Shown in pieces: positions 12,849 to 26,765 of a stretch of 64,000 bases of DNA. Made by a program: the position numbers and the translations under genes. The notes beneath the pieces were generated by a model that searched no databases, was not told where the DNA came from, and was given only the letters and a program-made list of their open reading frames with translations. Each line of letters opens with the position of its first letter. Position 1 is the stretch's first letter. The DNA is from Rotaria sordida (taxonomy: Eukaryota > Rotifera > Eurotatoria > Philodinida > Philodinidae): NCBI GenBank assembly GCA_905250125.1, contig CAJNOL010000544.1:40243-104242 (forward strand), given 5' to 3'.

Positions 12849-15800
12849 CTAACAAACAGTATTTGAACAAGTACATCGTTTAAAAAAGTCAAGTGACTGT
12901 CTATAAGAAAAACCACTCGCACATGTCATGCGAAAAAATCGTCGTTTTGGTTCAACTGGTTTACAACATGATGTTTGTGTACCATTATTTAATGATGAAC
13001 ATAAACCTGAACATTTTGTCATACGTAAACGTCTCTTACTTGTACATTTTGTTAATGGATCAATATAAAATCCTTTTTCTATAATTAAATCACATGAATT
13101 TATTAATGGTAATGCAATTGATGTTGTTATAGCTAAAGAAAATAGTTTTTTTTTAGTTTGTAATTAAATTTTACAAATAAAAAAGAAAAAGAAAAGATTA
13201 TTTACGTTGACTACAAGTTAATCCTGTATAACCTTCATGACATATACATTTATAATCTAAATCATCAAGACGACATTGACCATGTTGACATGTAGAAGTT
13301 GCACATGATAATTGATTACGTTCATTAGTTTCACAACCAGGTAAAACTTTATGACGATAATCAACATTAGCAAAATTTATTGGATCATCATTTATATACA
13401 ATGCATGAATACAACCTTGAAAACGAGAAAAAATAAAATTCAATGGATAAACAAAATTTTTCGATCGGAAAGTTTTTCGACATGATGTTTGTTCACTTTT
13501 GATCCTATAGAAAGTACTTCCGATGAGTTAAGACTAGAACTTTGCCATGTTTTTGAATATTGTTTTAGTTTTTGTTCAAGGATAATGAGGGATTCAATAT
13601 TGTTTTATTGCTTACCTTGAAATGATATTGCTTCTCGTATATGCCATAATTGTAAAGCTCTAGCTGTTAAATCATTTGGTAAACCACCTATATATAATGC
13701 ATGTATATCACTTGTATTTAAATAAGCATTTTGACCACGATTATTTATATAACGTGTATAACCACGATCAACAGTTAAACTAAAATTTTGTCCAATACTA
13801 ATTAATTGTAATTCATGAACTTTTCCTAAAAAAAACAGATCAGAACATTGAATTTATTGTGAAACACAATATAAAAGGATGACACAGAAATCTACATCAT
13901 ATCTAAAAACCGAGGCAGGAGTGGCATTTTCTTTTTAATCTATTTCGTAATTAAATTTACGCAAATTATTTAAGTTTAAGAAGAATTTATATTATCAGCA
14001 TCACAATGAAACTTACTAAGGTTTTAGTTAGATCGATTTGTTTTTAGGATAAATTTTGATCAAAATTCATTACGATTTAATGAATATGAAATAGGGTAAT
14101 AAAACAAACGGTATCTTAGAAAGAATGAGTCTGTCAACGATTAAATTCCTTCTTTCCACTTTTCAGTATTTGATATACATTCATTTTTAAAAATTTCTAG
14201 TAATAGAGTTTAATAGCTGGTAGGATTATGACGCGGACGATGTGCGTCTCTGTCGTGACAGACATTGTTGATATACGATACAGGATCTACTTAAAACTGT
14301 TTCTGATTGACAATTAAGATAGATTATCCAATCTTAATTGTTTTCGAATTGGATTCATATCGATTTTAGTTGGTTCTGATAAATCTTTCAATCAAGATCA
14401 ATGAAGATAATAATTTAAGTTGTGGATATATATATATATTTATATATACTATTCGTATCTCGTGAAATGACTATCTACAATTTAAATTCATAAATTATTC
14501 TATAATGCAAAACTGATCGATCTATTCCAAGCATACGAGAGAGAAGAGCTCGTCAATGTATAAATGACCATCAAATCAGATCGTACGGTTAAAAACTTTT
14601 CTTGCGAAGAAACAACGTCTGTCGTGGTGTGATTTTTCTTTCCCGTCTTTCTTTATTACTAGATATGTCACTTAATCTTTCAGCATATATTTGTTTCGCT
14701 TATCTTAATCCATTGACAGATAAGAGTCAAATTAAAAATGAGACAAATCCAGAAAAAATTAAGTTAGGATCAGTTTAGGAAGACATCAATCACAGATCGT
14801 ATATTAATAACGTCTTAGTATAATATATGAACCACTTTCTTATTGCAGGGAAAAATACTCCTGTCGTTCGACTACCTATTGGCAAATTTAATAGTCCGCT
14901 ATTTTCCTTACAACTATGACTAGCTGTAGCTCTGGATAGAAGGCCGATCTGACACAGACTTTCTGCATTCAATCACTTCAGCTCTCTACACATTGACAAA
15001 CCACATACTATTCTCAAGAGTAGATGTATGTAACAACTTAGTCAGCATGCTATCGGACGGATGATCCGAGATAAACAGGCATTAGTGATTTGTTCAGGAT
15101 CGTTCCATGATTGGCGGTACCGAGATTCGAATACAATACATATCGGATGCATACTGAATAGCCTAGCCACTCCAGCAATGACGAGTCAGAAGATTAAGTA
15201 AAAGGATGATGCAAAAATGTGTCCCAAAATCGATAGAATACAACAATCTCTCTATGATTATCAACATCAACTACATCGTGTTTATACATATCAATCCCGT
15301 AGGAATTACGTTAACAGCTTGTGTTTTATTATTATATTATTTTCTTACCATCATTAACAGTATCATAACTAAACATAACTGAACCCGGTGAATTTCCAAC
15401 ATCATAACTAACACGTATTCTACCCATAAAAATTTCAGCAACTAAATGTCCCAAATGACCAAAATAAACTAAAACACCACTATTATGTATTGTACTAAAT
15501 ACAATTGTAATATTTGAACGTGGATATACATTTGGTTTAGGTAATTTCATATATGAATCATTTGTTATTGAATGTATACTTTTTAACATAACACAACGAT
15601 CACCAATAAAACCTGGATAACAACGACAACGAAGAATATTTAATGATTCTTCATAACAAATACCATTATTTGAACAAATATCCGGTGAACATCGTGTTGG
15701 AGATATATTAGTTATATTTTTCATAAATGATGATTTTAATTGTGGTGCGATTTCACAATATTTTCCACTGAAACCAACATCACATTTACATGTATAACCA

Positions 15801-18800
15801 TTAAGACCATCAACACATACACCAAATTGACATACATGATTTGAACAATCATTTAAATTTTCCGTACAATTTATTCCTCCCCAACCTAATGAACATTCAC
15901 ATCTAAAATAATATTTTTTTTTTTAAGAATAATTCCTTAAAAAAAAAACAACTGAAAATAATCTTACTTATAACCATTATTTGTTGTTAAACAACGTGCA
16001 TTATTTTGACATGGATTTAAATTTACATCACACCAATTTAATTTTGCTTCGCAATATTTTCCTATAAACAATTTAAAATTCTTTCATTTTTGTTCTATTA
16101 TGTTTTGTTTTTCTACTTACCAATAAATAATGGTAAACAATTACATGAATAATCATTTATTTTATCAATACATGTTCCATTATTTTGACATCGATGTAAG
16201 ATACAATCATCAATATTAATTTCACATCGATATCCTGTAAAACCATGTAAACAATGACATTTAAAACGACCATCAGATAATGTTTGACATTGTCCTTGTT
16301 GTTTACATGGATTATCAAAACAAGCATCAATTAATTTTTCACAACGTTCACCATGATAACCTGGTAAACAATGACATATAAATTTATCCATTGATATTCC
16401 ACGACATGAACCATTATTCGCACAAGGATTTTCTGCATTTAAACATGGATCACATTGTTGTTGATAACGATTTGATTCCGTTTCATCTAATTATTTCATT
16501 TTTTTTTTTACAAAAATTTAGAATAAATTGAGAAATACATACTATTACATTGAAAAAAGAAGATAGGAGATGTGAGAAGTAATTTATTTGCCATTTGAGG
16601 TGGACCAGCACATCGAGCAATACCTATTTAATTAATATACGTAATAATAGGAATTTTCAACAGAACAAATTATGTTGAGGAACCTACTCAGATATCACAT
16701 TTTGATTTTAATGTTTTTTTTTGCCTGCAGATACTAATTAATATTCTAGTGAAAAAGTTTTTAAGACTTAACAGAGCTATTGAATTTTTCATATGTTTAT
16801 TTGTTTGGAGTCGTACATGAGTTTCAAGCAAATAAACATACTAAAACTTTAATAGTTCCGTTAGTTCTCAAGAGAAACTCAAATCCTTTTTTTGAAATTT
16901 TCACTAGAGTACTATGGAGTATCTATTGGCAAAAAAATCATCAAAATCACGAGAAAACATCCTGATAGGTCTCTCTCGTTAGTTGTATTTTTGCATAACT
17001 TCAGAGTGAAACCAGCTATTGATCTATAGTCTTCGCTAATAATCAGATCAATTAAAAATTTTAAACCGTTTAAAAAATGAATGCTTCAATTTCTCTCAAG
17101 CAACAATAAAACTTTTCTTGTTTGATGTTCAAAACAATAAGTAGATTTTATTCTCAGCTCATCAACAATACAAACTAGAAAGTTAGACTTTGTACAGACT
17201 GAAAGACCTTGATATGTCTTATTGAATAGATGCATCAATTTCTGCATTTTCTACTCAAAAATATTTTTAATACAGATACTTCAAAGAATTGGAATAGGAG
17301 CCTATACTACAGAGTCCGCCAGGTTGGTCTTCGATCCGAAAATTTTGGACTCGGCAGGCTCTACTATAGAATATTCATAGGCAAAAACTAGAGATTAATT
17401 TCGAATGACTAAAAATTCAATCGAACTCATTTTTTATATGAGAATTCTTACCAGGTTCAACATAATCCGTTTTAATCCATGATGATAACCAACCCAAATG
17501 GCAATCACAATAAAGTGGATTACCTCCAAGTGCACTACAAATAAATAAATATCATTATTGTCATCCTTATAAAACTAAATTCTTCTACTTACACATGTGA
17601 TAAAGCTGTAAGATCATTAAATGAACCTTCTGGTATAGTTGAAATTTCATTTCCATGTAATGATCTAACAAAAATGAAATAAGTTTTTTTGAGTCTTTTT
17701 TTAAAAAAAACACAAATTTCTATTTAAATACATACAAAATTCTTAAATTTTTTAAACCTTTAAATGATGCTGATTCTAAACAACGAATTTTATTATAAGA
17801 TAATATTAATGTTTCAAGTCGAGTTAAATTTAAAAATATATTTGCTGATATTGAACGTAATTTATTATAACTTAAATCAATTCTTATCAAATAAATAAGA
17901 CGATTTGTTAATTCTAATGGTATTTCTTGTATATCATTTGCATCTAAATATAATTCTTCTGTATCTAATGGCATTTGTTCATATGGTATATTTTTTAAAT
18001 GTGCATGTGAACATCGTACAATATGATTATAACATGAACAATTTTGTGGACAATGATTTGGATACGATACATCACATGCATCGATTTCGGTAGCTTAAAT
18101 AAAATGAATATGATATTTGTTTGTTTCTTTTGTTTCGAATTAATTAATAAATTACTTACGATTACAAACAAAATCATCATCAGTTAAATTGACAATCTTA
18201 AAATTAAAAAGAAATTAATATTAAAAATGAGTTTATTTAAAAAAAAATACTTACAGGAATATTTCGTAGTTTTGTTGGTGACATACATCTAATGGATAAA
18301 AATAAATTTGTAACAGAAAATTATTTACTATCCATTTCAAAATATAAGGTATTTCACTGTTTTTTTGAATAACTTCTGATAGAAATCTCGTAGAGATCTG
18401 CAGTTTTCACCACTCAAGAGAGAACATCGTAGGTCATCGAAATTTGATCGGTTAACAGTTGATCAATCAGGTAAATTCTAAGTGAAGATTTTCGAAAACG
18501 ATATTCTGAATTTAGTTCTCTTTCGATTTAGACTTTTAATAGGACTAATCGATAGGAAGTATTTCTTTCTTTCTATCTACACAAAGCCGATATTTCTAGC
18601 ATGTTCCATTCAAGAGTTATAAGAATTTTCCGGAGATCTCGATTTCAACTGATTGACATATGATCACCTGATAAAACAGCTAGGCAGGTGAAATTCGCCA
18701 TACTGAGTCGAATGGATCTTCTCTCTTGGATGCGGAAAATCTCAGGTCTCTATGATGTTCTTATTAAAAGTTATCCAAAAAATAGTAGAGCACATTAAAT

Positions 18801-21800
18801 TTTAATCTATGGATAGTAGTATTACTTACCTAGGATATCCAGTAACAATTTTACTTTGTTTCAACCAACTTTTTAACCATTTCATATGACAATTACATAC
18901 AAATGGATTTGATAAAAGATCCCTATTGAAAAGAAATATGAAAAGAAATTTATTTGAATAACTATTCTTACAAAGCTGATAATGATCGTAATCGATCAAA
19001 TGAACCTGGTGCAATACATTTAATACGATTATCATGTAATGATAATGTTTTAAGTGCATCCATATCAGAAAAAGTATCATTTTTAATATAAGTTAATTTA
19101 TTTGTACGTAACATTAATGTTCGAATATTTTTTAAACCATGAAATGTTTGTGGTGTTATTATATTTAAATTATTATCACTTAAAAATCTATTTTAATCGA
19201 ATTAAAAATAAAATGAACGTTTTAAAAAGAAAATAAATATTAAATTTCTTACAATTCATTGAGTGAATCAGCTCCATCAAAAGCATCATCATCAATTTCT
19301 TCTAATCGATTATTTCTTAAATCACTATTTAACAAAAACAAATATAGAAATTATTTATTTTTGTATAATTTATTTTCAATTACATACAGAGTACGAAGAC
19401 TTCTTAAACGTCGAAAACTACCATCACGTGGAACTCGCTTGATTAAATTATCTTGTAGATGACTAAAAAAAAACAAATGAACAAAATTTCAATAAGAATA
19501 TGAGTAAAATTAACAAAACCGAGACAGAACTATCGTAGATTTTACTTTCACTCCTTTTATAAGGATTATTTTTTTAAACAAATTCTCTTCTCATGAATAT
19601 ATGCATATAAAAATATTGACTCTTTTACCTTATATCTAATAAAAATTAATTGTTTAGTTAACTAATGTTTAATTAATTAGTTAAGTAATTAACACTTAAT
19701 TAGCTAACTAATTAAAAATTAATTAGAGAATAATTCGCTGACCTTATGATAGACAAGTTCAAGAATTTTAGAATAGATGTCATGACATGAACTATATCTA
19801 TCAACGGGGGGAAAGAGTTGATTCTTTTTTAATTTGATATCAATTTAATCGAAAAAAATCACTTATTCAAAGAAAGTTTGATTTTAAGTATATTCTTATA
19901 ATTTAAGTCTATAGATAGAACTTGATTATTAAAAGAAACCGATTCGTATATTTAGAAGATGAGGTCTATCATAATAAGTACAAAAAGTGATGTTTGCAAT
20001 TTAAAGTTGGTAGAAAATCAGAGAAATTTGCTTTCAGCTCTTTTCCCTTAAGATCTTTAGTGAATATTTTCAGTAAGATAGGAATTCTGAAAACAAGGTC
20101 TTCCAGAGATCTACTGATGTCCCAGAACGATATTTTTTGTTTCTAGTATCATCCGAAGATTGTCAATAAGAATTTGTATTATTTGGAATTGATATTAGTA
20201 CTTCTCGTTCAGTTCCAAGAGAATCTTTCGTTTCTATATTCCTACTCGCTCAAGTTGCTAACAAAGAATAAATAAAAATGTTTTTATAAGGTTAAGTATG
20301 TCTAGGAATCCTTTACGTAGAGATTTTATAGTGTGAAGAGTCCTCTACACAAGTGCACTATTTAGTTTTCATAAATACTGTTTGAACTTCTAGTATTGGT
20401 AAACGAATACATGCATAGTAACAACATTTGTTCTTTTTTTTTTTTTTGGTATCAAGTCACTAACGTTAGTTTTTCAATAATAACTCGGCGGAACAAAAGT
20501 TTATAGGACTGAGAGTAATTTTACATGACTCTGGTATAAAAAAATCAGCTAAAAGAAATTCTAGAGTCTAAACATATATATTTTTTTACTTTCTAAAATC
20601 ACATCGTTAACAAATGAAACTGCCCATATTCTCTTCATTGGACAGATAAATCAATCGAAATCCTGATAATTAGTAACTCTCGAAAATCATTATTTCATTA
20701 TTTGAATGAAAATTAAACTTGTCTATTATTCAGAATTGATCCCGAGGAAGCAGGATCATCTCGAAGATCTTCTCTAGAAGATAAAATCTCAATAAAACAT
20801 TTGAAATAAATAAATCCAAACCGCACAGAAGTTTTCAGATAAACATATTATTCTCAATTTAAATTTCTTTACTTCTAAGTATTGATTTAATATAAATATA
20901 TAAATTACTCACAGTGCAGTAGTAAACGGTGGTATATCATTAGGTATTTCTTGTAATTGTAATCCACGACAAATAACAGTTGTACCATCACATGTACATC
21001 CTTTTGGACATTGTATTTCACATTGCGTACTATAAGCTGTTTGTTCATATTCCATTCGATCTAGTTAAAATAGAAAAATGAAATTCATTGCTTTTTTTCT
21101 CGATTAATGAAAAAAAAAAGAATTGTTGAAAACAAACTTCGACATCGAAATCTTCGATCATTTAAAACACCAAATTTTCGTTTTGCCATACGTCTTGGTC
21201 CAGCACAACGAACACCACTTGTTTCAATTGTTTTTTCACGTAAATAAGCATTTAACCAACGAAGATGACAATCACATATAAATGGATTACGAGCCAAATG
21301 TCTGTAAAATTTGTTTTTTCTTGGTTTTTAAACAATCAATCAATTAAAACTTACAATGTTTGAATACTTTTCAATGGTGTAAATGTATTATTAACTAATG
21401 TTTTAAGTTTATTATCATATAATGATAATAAACTTAATTTTTCTAATCCACGAAATGTATCACCACGTACACATACTAATTTATTTGCATTAAGCAATCT
21501 GTGTGTAAAAAAGAAAAATATAAAATAAAATTTCAATAAGCTTTATCTTTAAAATATTTTTCTAATAGAACAAAAAAAACAGCAGATTACAAAACAGTAA
21601 AAAGAAAAACAACAAGCAATTACAGCTAAGCTTACTCACAAGAGTTGTAGATGCGTGAATTCGTGATGAAATATACCAAATGGTAAATGCACAAGCTGAT
21701 TGTTTGAGAGTATACTATATCCATAACCAATAAATAAGAATAGAATAGTTCATGCGTGTGATTATGTGAAACAAAAAAAATATTAAACTGTTTTCTAGCA

Positions 21801-23544
21801 TGGGCGATCGTTTTTTTTTTCATGCTATAGTAATTTACCATCACCAACTATTATTATAAAAGTGTATCTATGTGATAGTGAATATTAAACATGCCTTTCC
21901 CTCATATCAATATATTTCTGTCTTTTTTTTCCTGACACTCACAAAAGCTGTAGAGAGTTCAATTCACTGAACGCTTCAGATGGTAACATTTTGAGATTAT
22001 TTCGATAGAGTATACTAAATAATATTTTTCTTAGTCATATATTCATAATAAAAATCAAATATTCAAAAACCAAAAAAGAATATATATATATATATATATG
22101 TAAATACGTACAGTGAATTAAGTGATTTTAGACCAGCAAAAGAATCAGGATAAATTGTTGATATTAAATTATTGCTTATATCTCTAAAATTTGAAAAAAC
22201 AAAATTTTTTTGAAAATAAAAATCATTAATAAAAAAAAAAAAAATTTTTACTTACAAACGTCGAAGTTTTTTCATATGAAAAAATATTTTTGGTGGAATT
22301 TCCATAATACGATTTTTTTCCAAACGTCTAAAACAAAAAAAAATAAAAATTTAAATACAAATAATAATAAAAAAAAATTGATTACAATTCAATTGTTGTA
22401 TCTGGAATATTTCTTGGAATTTCCATAAGATCTTTATCTTTACAATCGACAACACCATTAAAACACGTACATGGATATGGACATACAGGTACATTACATG
22501 TATAATCGATATCATCAATATCTATTGAAAAAAAGAAAAAGAAATCTATTATTCATTTATAATGGGGCAATTAAGATTTTACCCATGCTATTGCATTGTT
22601 TTTCATCATCGATTAATGATGTTATATCTTTATAACTCAACGTATCAGCATCTTGACATCGTGCATTAAGACCAAGAAATGGATGTAATTTAAGATATTT
22701 AGCAAGCCATAATAGACGACAATCGCATACGAATTGATTATCATGAAGACGTCTTTAAGAGAAGAAAAAAGAGAAAAATAAAAATAAAAATTTTTCATGA
22801 GAATAATTCATTCATGTGGAACAATCATTCACTATACATGCCATATAAATGTGTGAGTTTTATGTTTATCAAATGTATACTTACAAAACCCTTAAATCGA
22901 TCAGTCGTGCAAATGGTAAGACTGGTAGCGTTGTTAGATTGTTGAAATTCAATGTGCTAGAAGAAAAAATCAATAACACACAACACCAATAAACCCAAAA
23001 GTTATCATGCAAATACTATTTGACGAATGATTCTAATTACAAAAAAAAATCTATTCTACTATAATTAATAGATAACTACAGTGATGAAACATGACAAGAC
23101 TATATATATACAATATTACTCACACAATCTCCAAACGATTGAGTCCATTAATAGCGTCGGCTTCAATACAAGTGATCTCATTGTGATCCAATTGTCTACA
23201 TGATGTAATGATAAGAATATCAATATTTTTGTTTAAATAATCATTTATATACACTCACAAATTATCAATAACTTGGAGGCCCTGTAAAGTTCCTTTTTTA
23301 ATGGCGCGTAATTGATTAGAACTGAGATCCCTATTAGAATAAGACAAAAAAAACAACAAATACAAATTATTTTTTTCTGTTTGGTCCTTGAGTCAAATGT
23401 AATAGCATACAATCGTTGAAGTTGTTTAAGCGATGCAAATGTGCCATCGGCAAGGTGATTTAGCTTATTACCGTTGAGACGTCTAGAAAAACATACACGT
23501 ACTGTAACCCATATATCAATCAAATATTCCATCTATCTGTACTG

Positions 23545-23591
<47 letters not shown>

Positions 23592-26500
23592 GTCATCATC
23601 TCTTTTCTACATCTTGGTCAGTCATTCATTCATATTACATAAATACACTCAACTACATTGATTGTCTATCATTAGACGGCTGCAGGCAGAGAACAACAAG
23701 AAGGCAGGTTACATTATTTGTTCATTTCAATTAGTCTCTATCAATATGTCTGTTCAATGAAGCGAACGACATATAGTCAGACAAATGATATGACCGGTCA
23801 TAAAAAACTATGAGAGGGGAGGACAGACAGAGATTGAGTTCTCCTTCTCACTCTTTACATATATATATATATGTATGTAGTTATCGACGAGTCGCAAATA
23901 ACTGTAATTTTAAGAGTAGCACAGCGGTAATCGCAGACATATGGCGATTGTTGAATATTACAAGCTCATTCTCAATTGAATGATGTGATGATGAATGACG
24001 ACATATCGAGACAAAGAACAAAAGCACTGTTTGAGAAAGTTGCATGATTTCAATTAGGGTTTTTTTTTCTTTTGTGTGTTTATAATAATTATAAAAAAAA
24101 AGAAATCAAATTGAATTTCACTTACAATTTTTCTAATGATATTAAATCTCGAAATGCATCAGTATCAATTGTATGTATTTGATTATCTTGAAGATTTCTA
24201 TATGAAAAATAAAATCATAAAAATAAAATTTACACCAATCTGTCAATTTCTCAAGCTTTTTTAAAACTTATAAGATAATACATCTACGTGACCTCGATTT
24301 TTTGTTATCATCACGTCTCCTCTTTTTTTTTCTTCTCCTTCTTAAATATATGTGTGTATGTCTTGAACTTGAACTTGTTCTAATCTCTTTCTATTATTAT
24401 TATTATTTAAGATATGAACATCCGATTCATATTAGACTTGATTTTTTCTATTGTATACATATTTAAAAAAAAAAAGAAAAGAACAAGGTAACCCATTGAG
24501 AAGGTCATTAAAGTTGATGTTCTCTTATTTGTATTCTTTCTACTTGAAATACACAAAAGTTTATTGAATGTATAATTTTCACATATGTATACATCACACG
24601 AAATCTTCGAAAGCTTCATCAGTTTGTGTGCATGTGTGCTTATTCTCTTATTCTCCTGCTTGTGTGTCTACTTGACCTTGTCATTGTACGAACGTCGGAA
24701 GAGGAAGAAGAGCTCTTAACCTTGTCAATAAGAGAACAGTTCATTCAAAGATGTTCATTCAATAATAAAAAGAAAAAAAACTAAAAAAAATATCTATTCC
24801 TTGTGTTTTTTTTATTTATTATTAAGTTATATTACTTACAAAATACGTAGTTGACGAAAGGCTTTAAAATCATCTTTACGGATTATTGATAAATTATTGA
24901 ATTGAAGTTCTCTATAAATATAAAACAGATTTATATTAAATTATCGATTATAGACAAAATTCAAATGAGAAACTTTTCAAGTTCTCTTGAGAAGTGAACT
25001 TTATCATAAATCTCTTTATTACACTTCTTGTGTAAGATGTACCAATCATTTTCTTTTTTTTTTCCTTTTACTTGATTCTTTATCATAGATAATTTATCCA
25101 ACATTACACTTTATTGATTATTAAGGAAAAAATTATCACATACATACATTATTTCTCTACTCCCCCCCATATTTCCGGCATGTCAATTATGCAAATTTGC
25201 ATATCAAGAAAAAAAAAATTGTGTAACATATTAATTGAGCGTCTATATTATAGTAAAAGAAATAAGAGGGCTAATTTAACGGTCATTCGAATATTTATGC
25301 TCATATATATACATATATATATATATTGATTAGTATTTGGTTCATGCATGCTTTTATTTGTGAGAAATATAGGTGACAATGAATTAGGCGAGGTCATACA
25401 AACAAAATATATACGAAGAAAAAGTAAAAGCGAATAAATCATAATGATAATCGAGCAGAACACAAATTGCTCTTAAGGTTGATCGAATAACATGAACTTC
25501 TCATTTGCCATATCCTTCTTATGTGCTTCTTTCGGATAAGCAATCGATAATTGAAGTAAACTGATTTCTATCATTACTCGATGGGTGTGGTTGAACGAAA
25601 CATAATTGTCCTTGATATTTCATCGTCTAAATACTTTCTTTTGAATTAAGATGATGGAGAGAGTGAAAAGAAAAATGTTGTATATTTTTTGTTATCATCA
25701 ATTACTCGCTGAGCTCTTTAGTGTGTGATGCAATAATTCATCTCATCATACTCAAAGTTGACAGGCCACCTTTGGAGTTCGAGATAGTAGTAAAATGGGC
25801 GGGCAATGTTACTGGTTGTAGTTTTTTCACATTAGTATGACAAGCTTTCTTTTACTCTTTTTACTTTCTATTACTCTTTTTACTTTCTATTGTATATGCC
25901 CAATTCTTTATATATGTCCATGGTTGGTGTGAACCATTTATTCATTGTGATGAAGGCAAAAATGAAGAAAAAAAATGTTGATTCTATCGTTTTTGTATAC
26001 ATATATACATATATATATATATACAAAGTACAGGTGAAAAAAGAAACCTTTCAATCATTCTACTTTCGTTGAACACATTTTATGAGCTATAATCATTGTT
26101 CTATCGTGCAAATATTCTTCGAATGAAACCATAAAGAGTAAAAGCAACGGCACGAACTTTTCTTTTTTATGTAGAACAACAGAGGTATTAGGTCAATATA
26201 AGAAACAATATTCATGTCTTGAAATATGAATGAAATCATGCGATTTTTACTTCTTTTTCTTCTTCTTCTTATTTAAACTTCTTGTCCGAATTTTAAGGTA
26301 CCTTATCCTTAGTTGCATCACGATTGATGAGCATTGACCTTTCTGTTTTTTTTCGTGCTATACAAAGAAAAATGCAGACAAGAAAATGATTCATATGAAG
26401 AAGAAAAAAGTGAATGATAAAACAATGCATATATCTATATAGATGAGTAAAGCTTGTGCGTCAATCTTGTCTACGATCAGCTAAGGTGTGCGTGCATACT

Positions 26501-26728
26501 TTATTTTATTCTTTCTCAGCACTCATATATATATATATATAGAAACGATTATTGTTCTCTATGACCAACAAAAACACTTGGCATTCACTTTAGTTTTGTT
26601 TACGAATAGCATGTGTATGGCGTAATCTCTTTTATACATCGTTCATTGATCTATCTCAACCTGGCAAGAACGTTAAAGAGCGTGCATACGCGTCAACGAC
26701 AAAGCTAGCAAGAAGTACAAACATATAC

Positions 26729-26765
<37 letters not shown>

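Noticed and set aside
12329-12883. Overlapping open frames on both strands
   Set aside because: Lysine- or phenylalanine-rich translations of A/T-rich DNA next to the slit 3' end; no homology or splice structure.
14790-14972. 60-codon frame in a slit intron
   Set aside because: The flanking LamG exons join in frame without it and it has no LamG, EGF or other similarity.
19655-19730. TTAA-rich hairpins in a slit intron
   Set aside because: Explained by simple AT/TTAA composition; no defined ends.
23474-23734. Apparent poly-histidine protein
   Set aside because: It is a translation of the (TCA)n microsatellite in a slit intron, on the strand opposite to slit.
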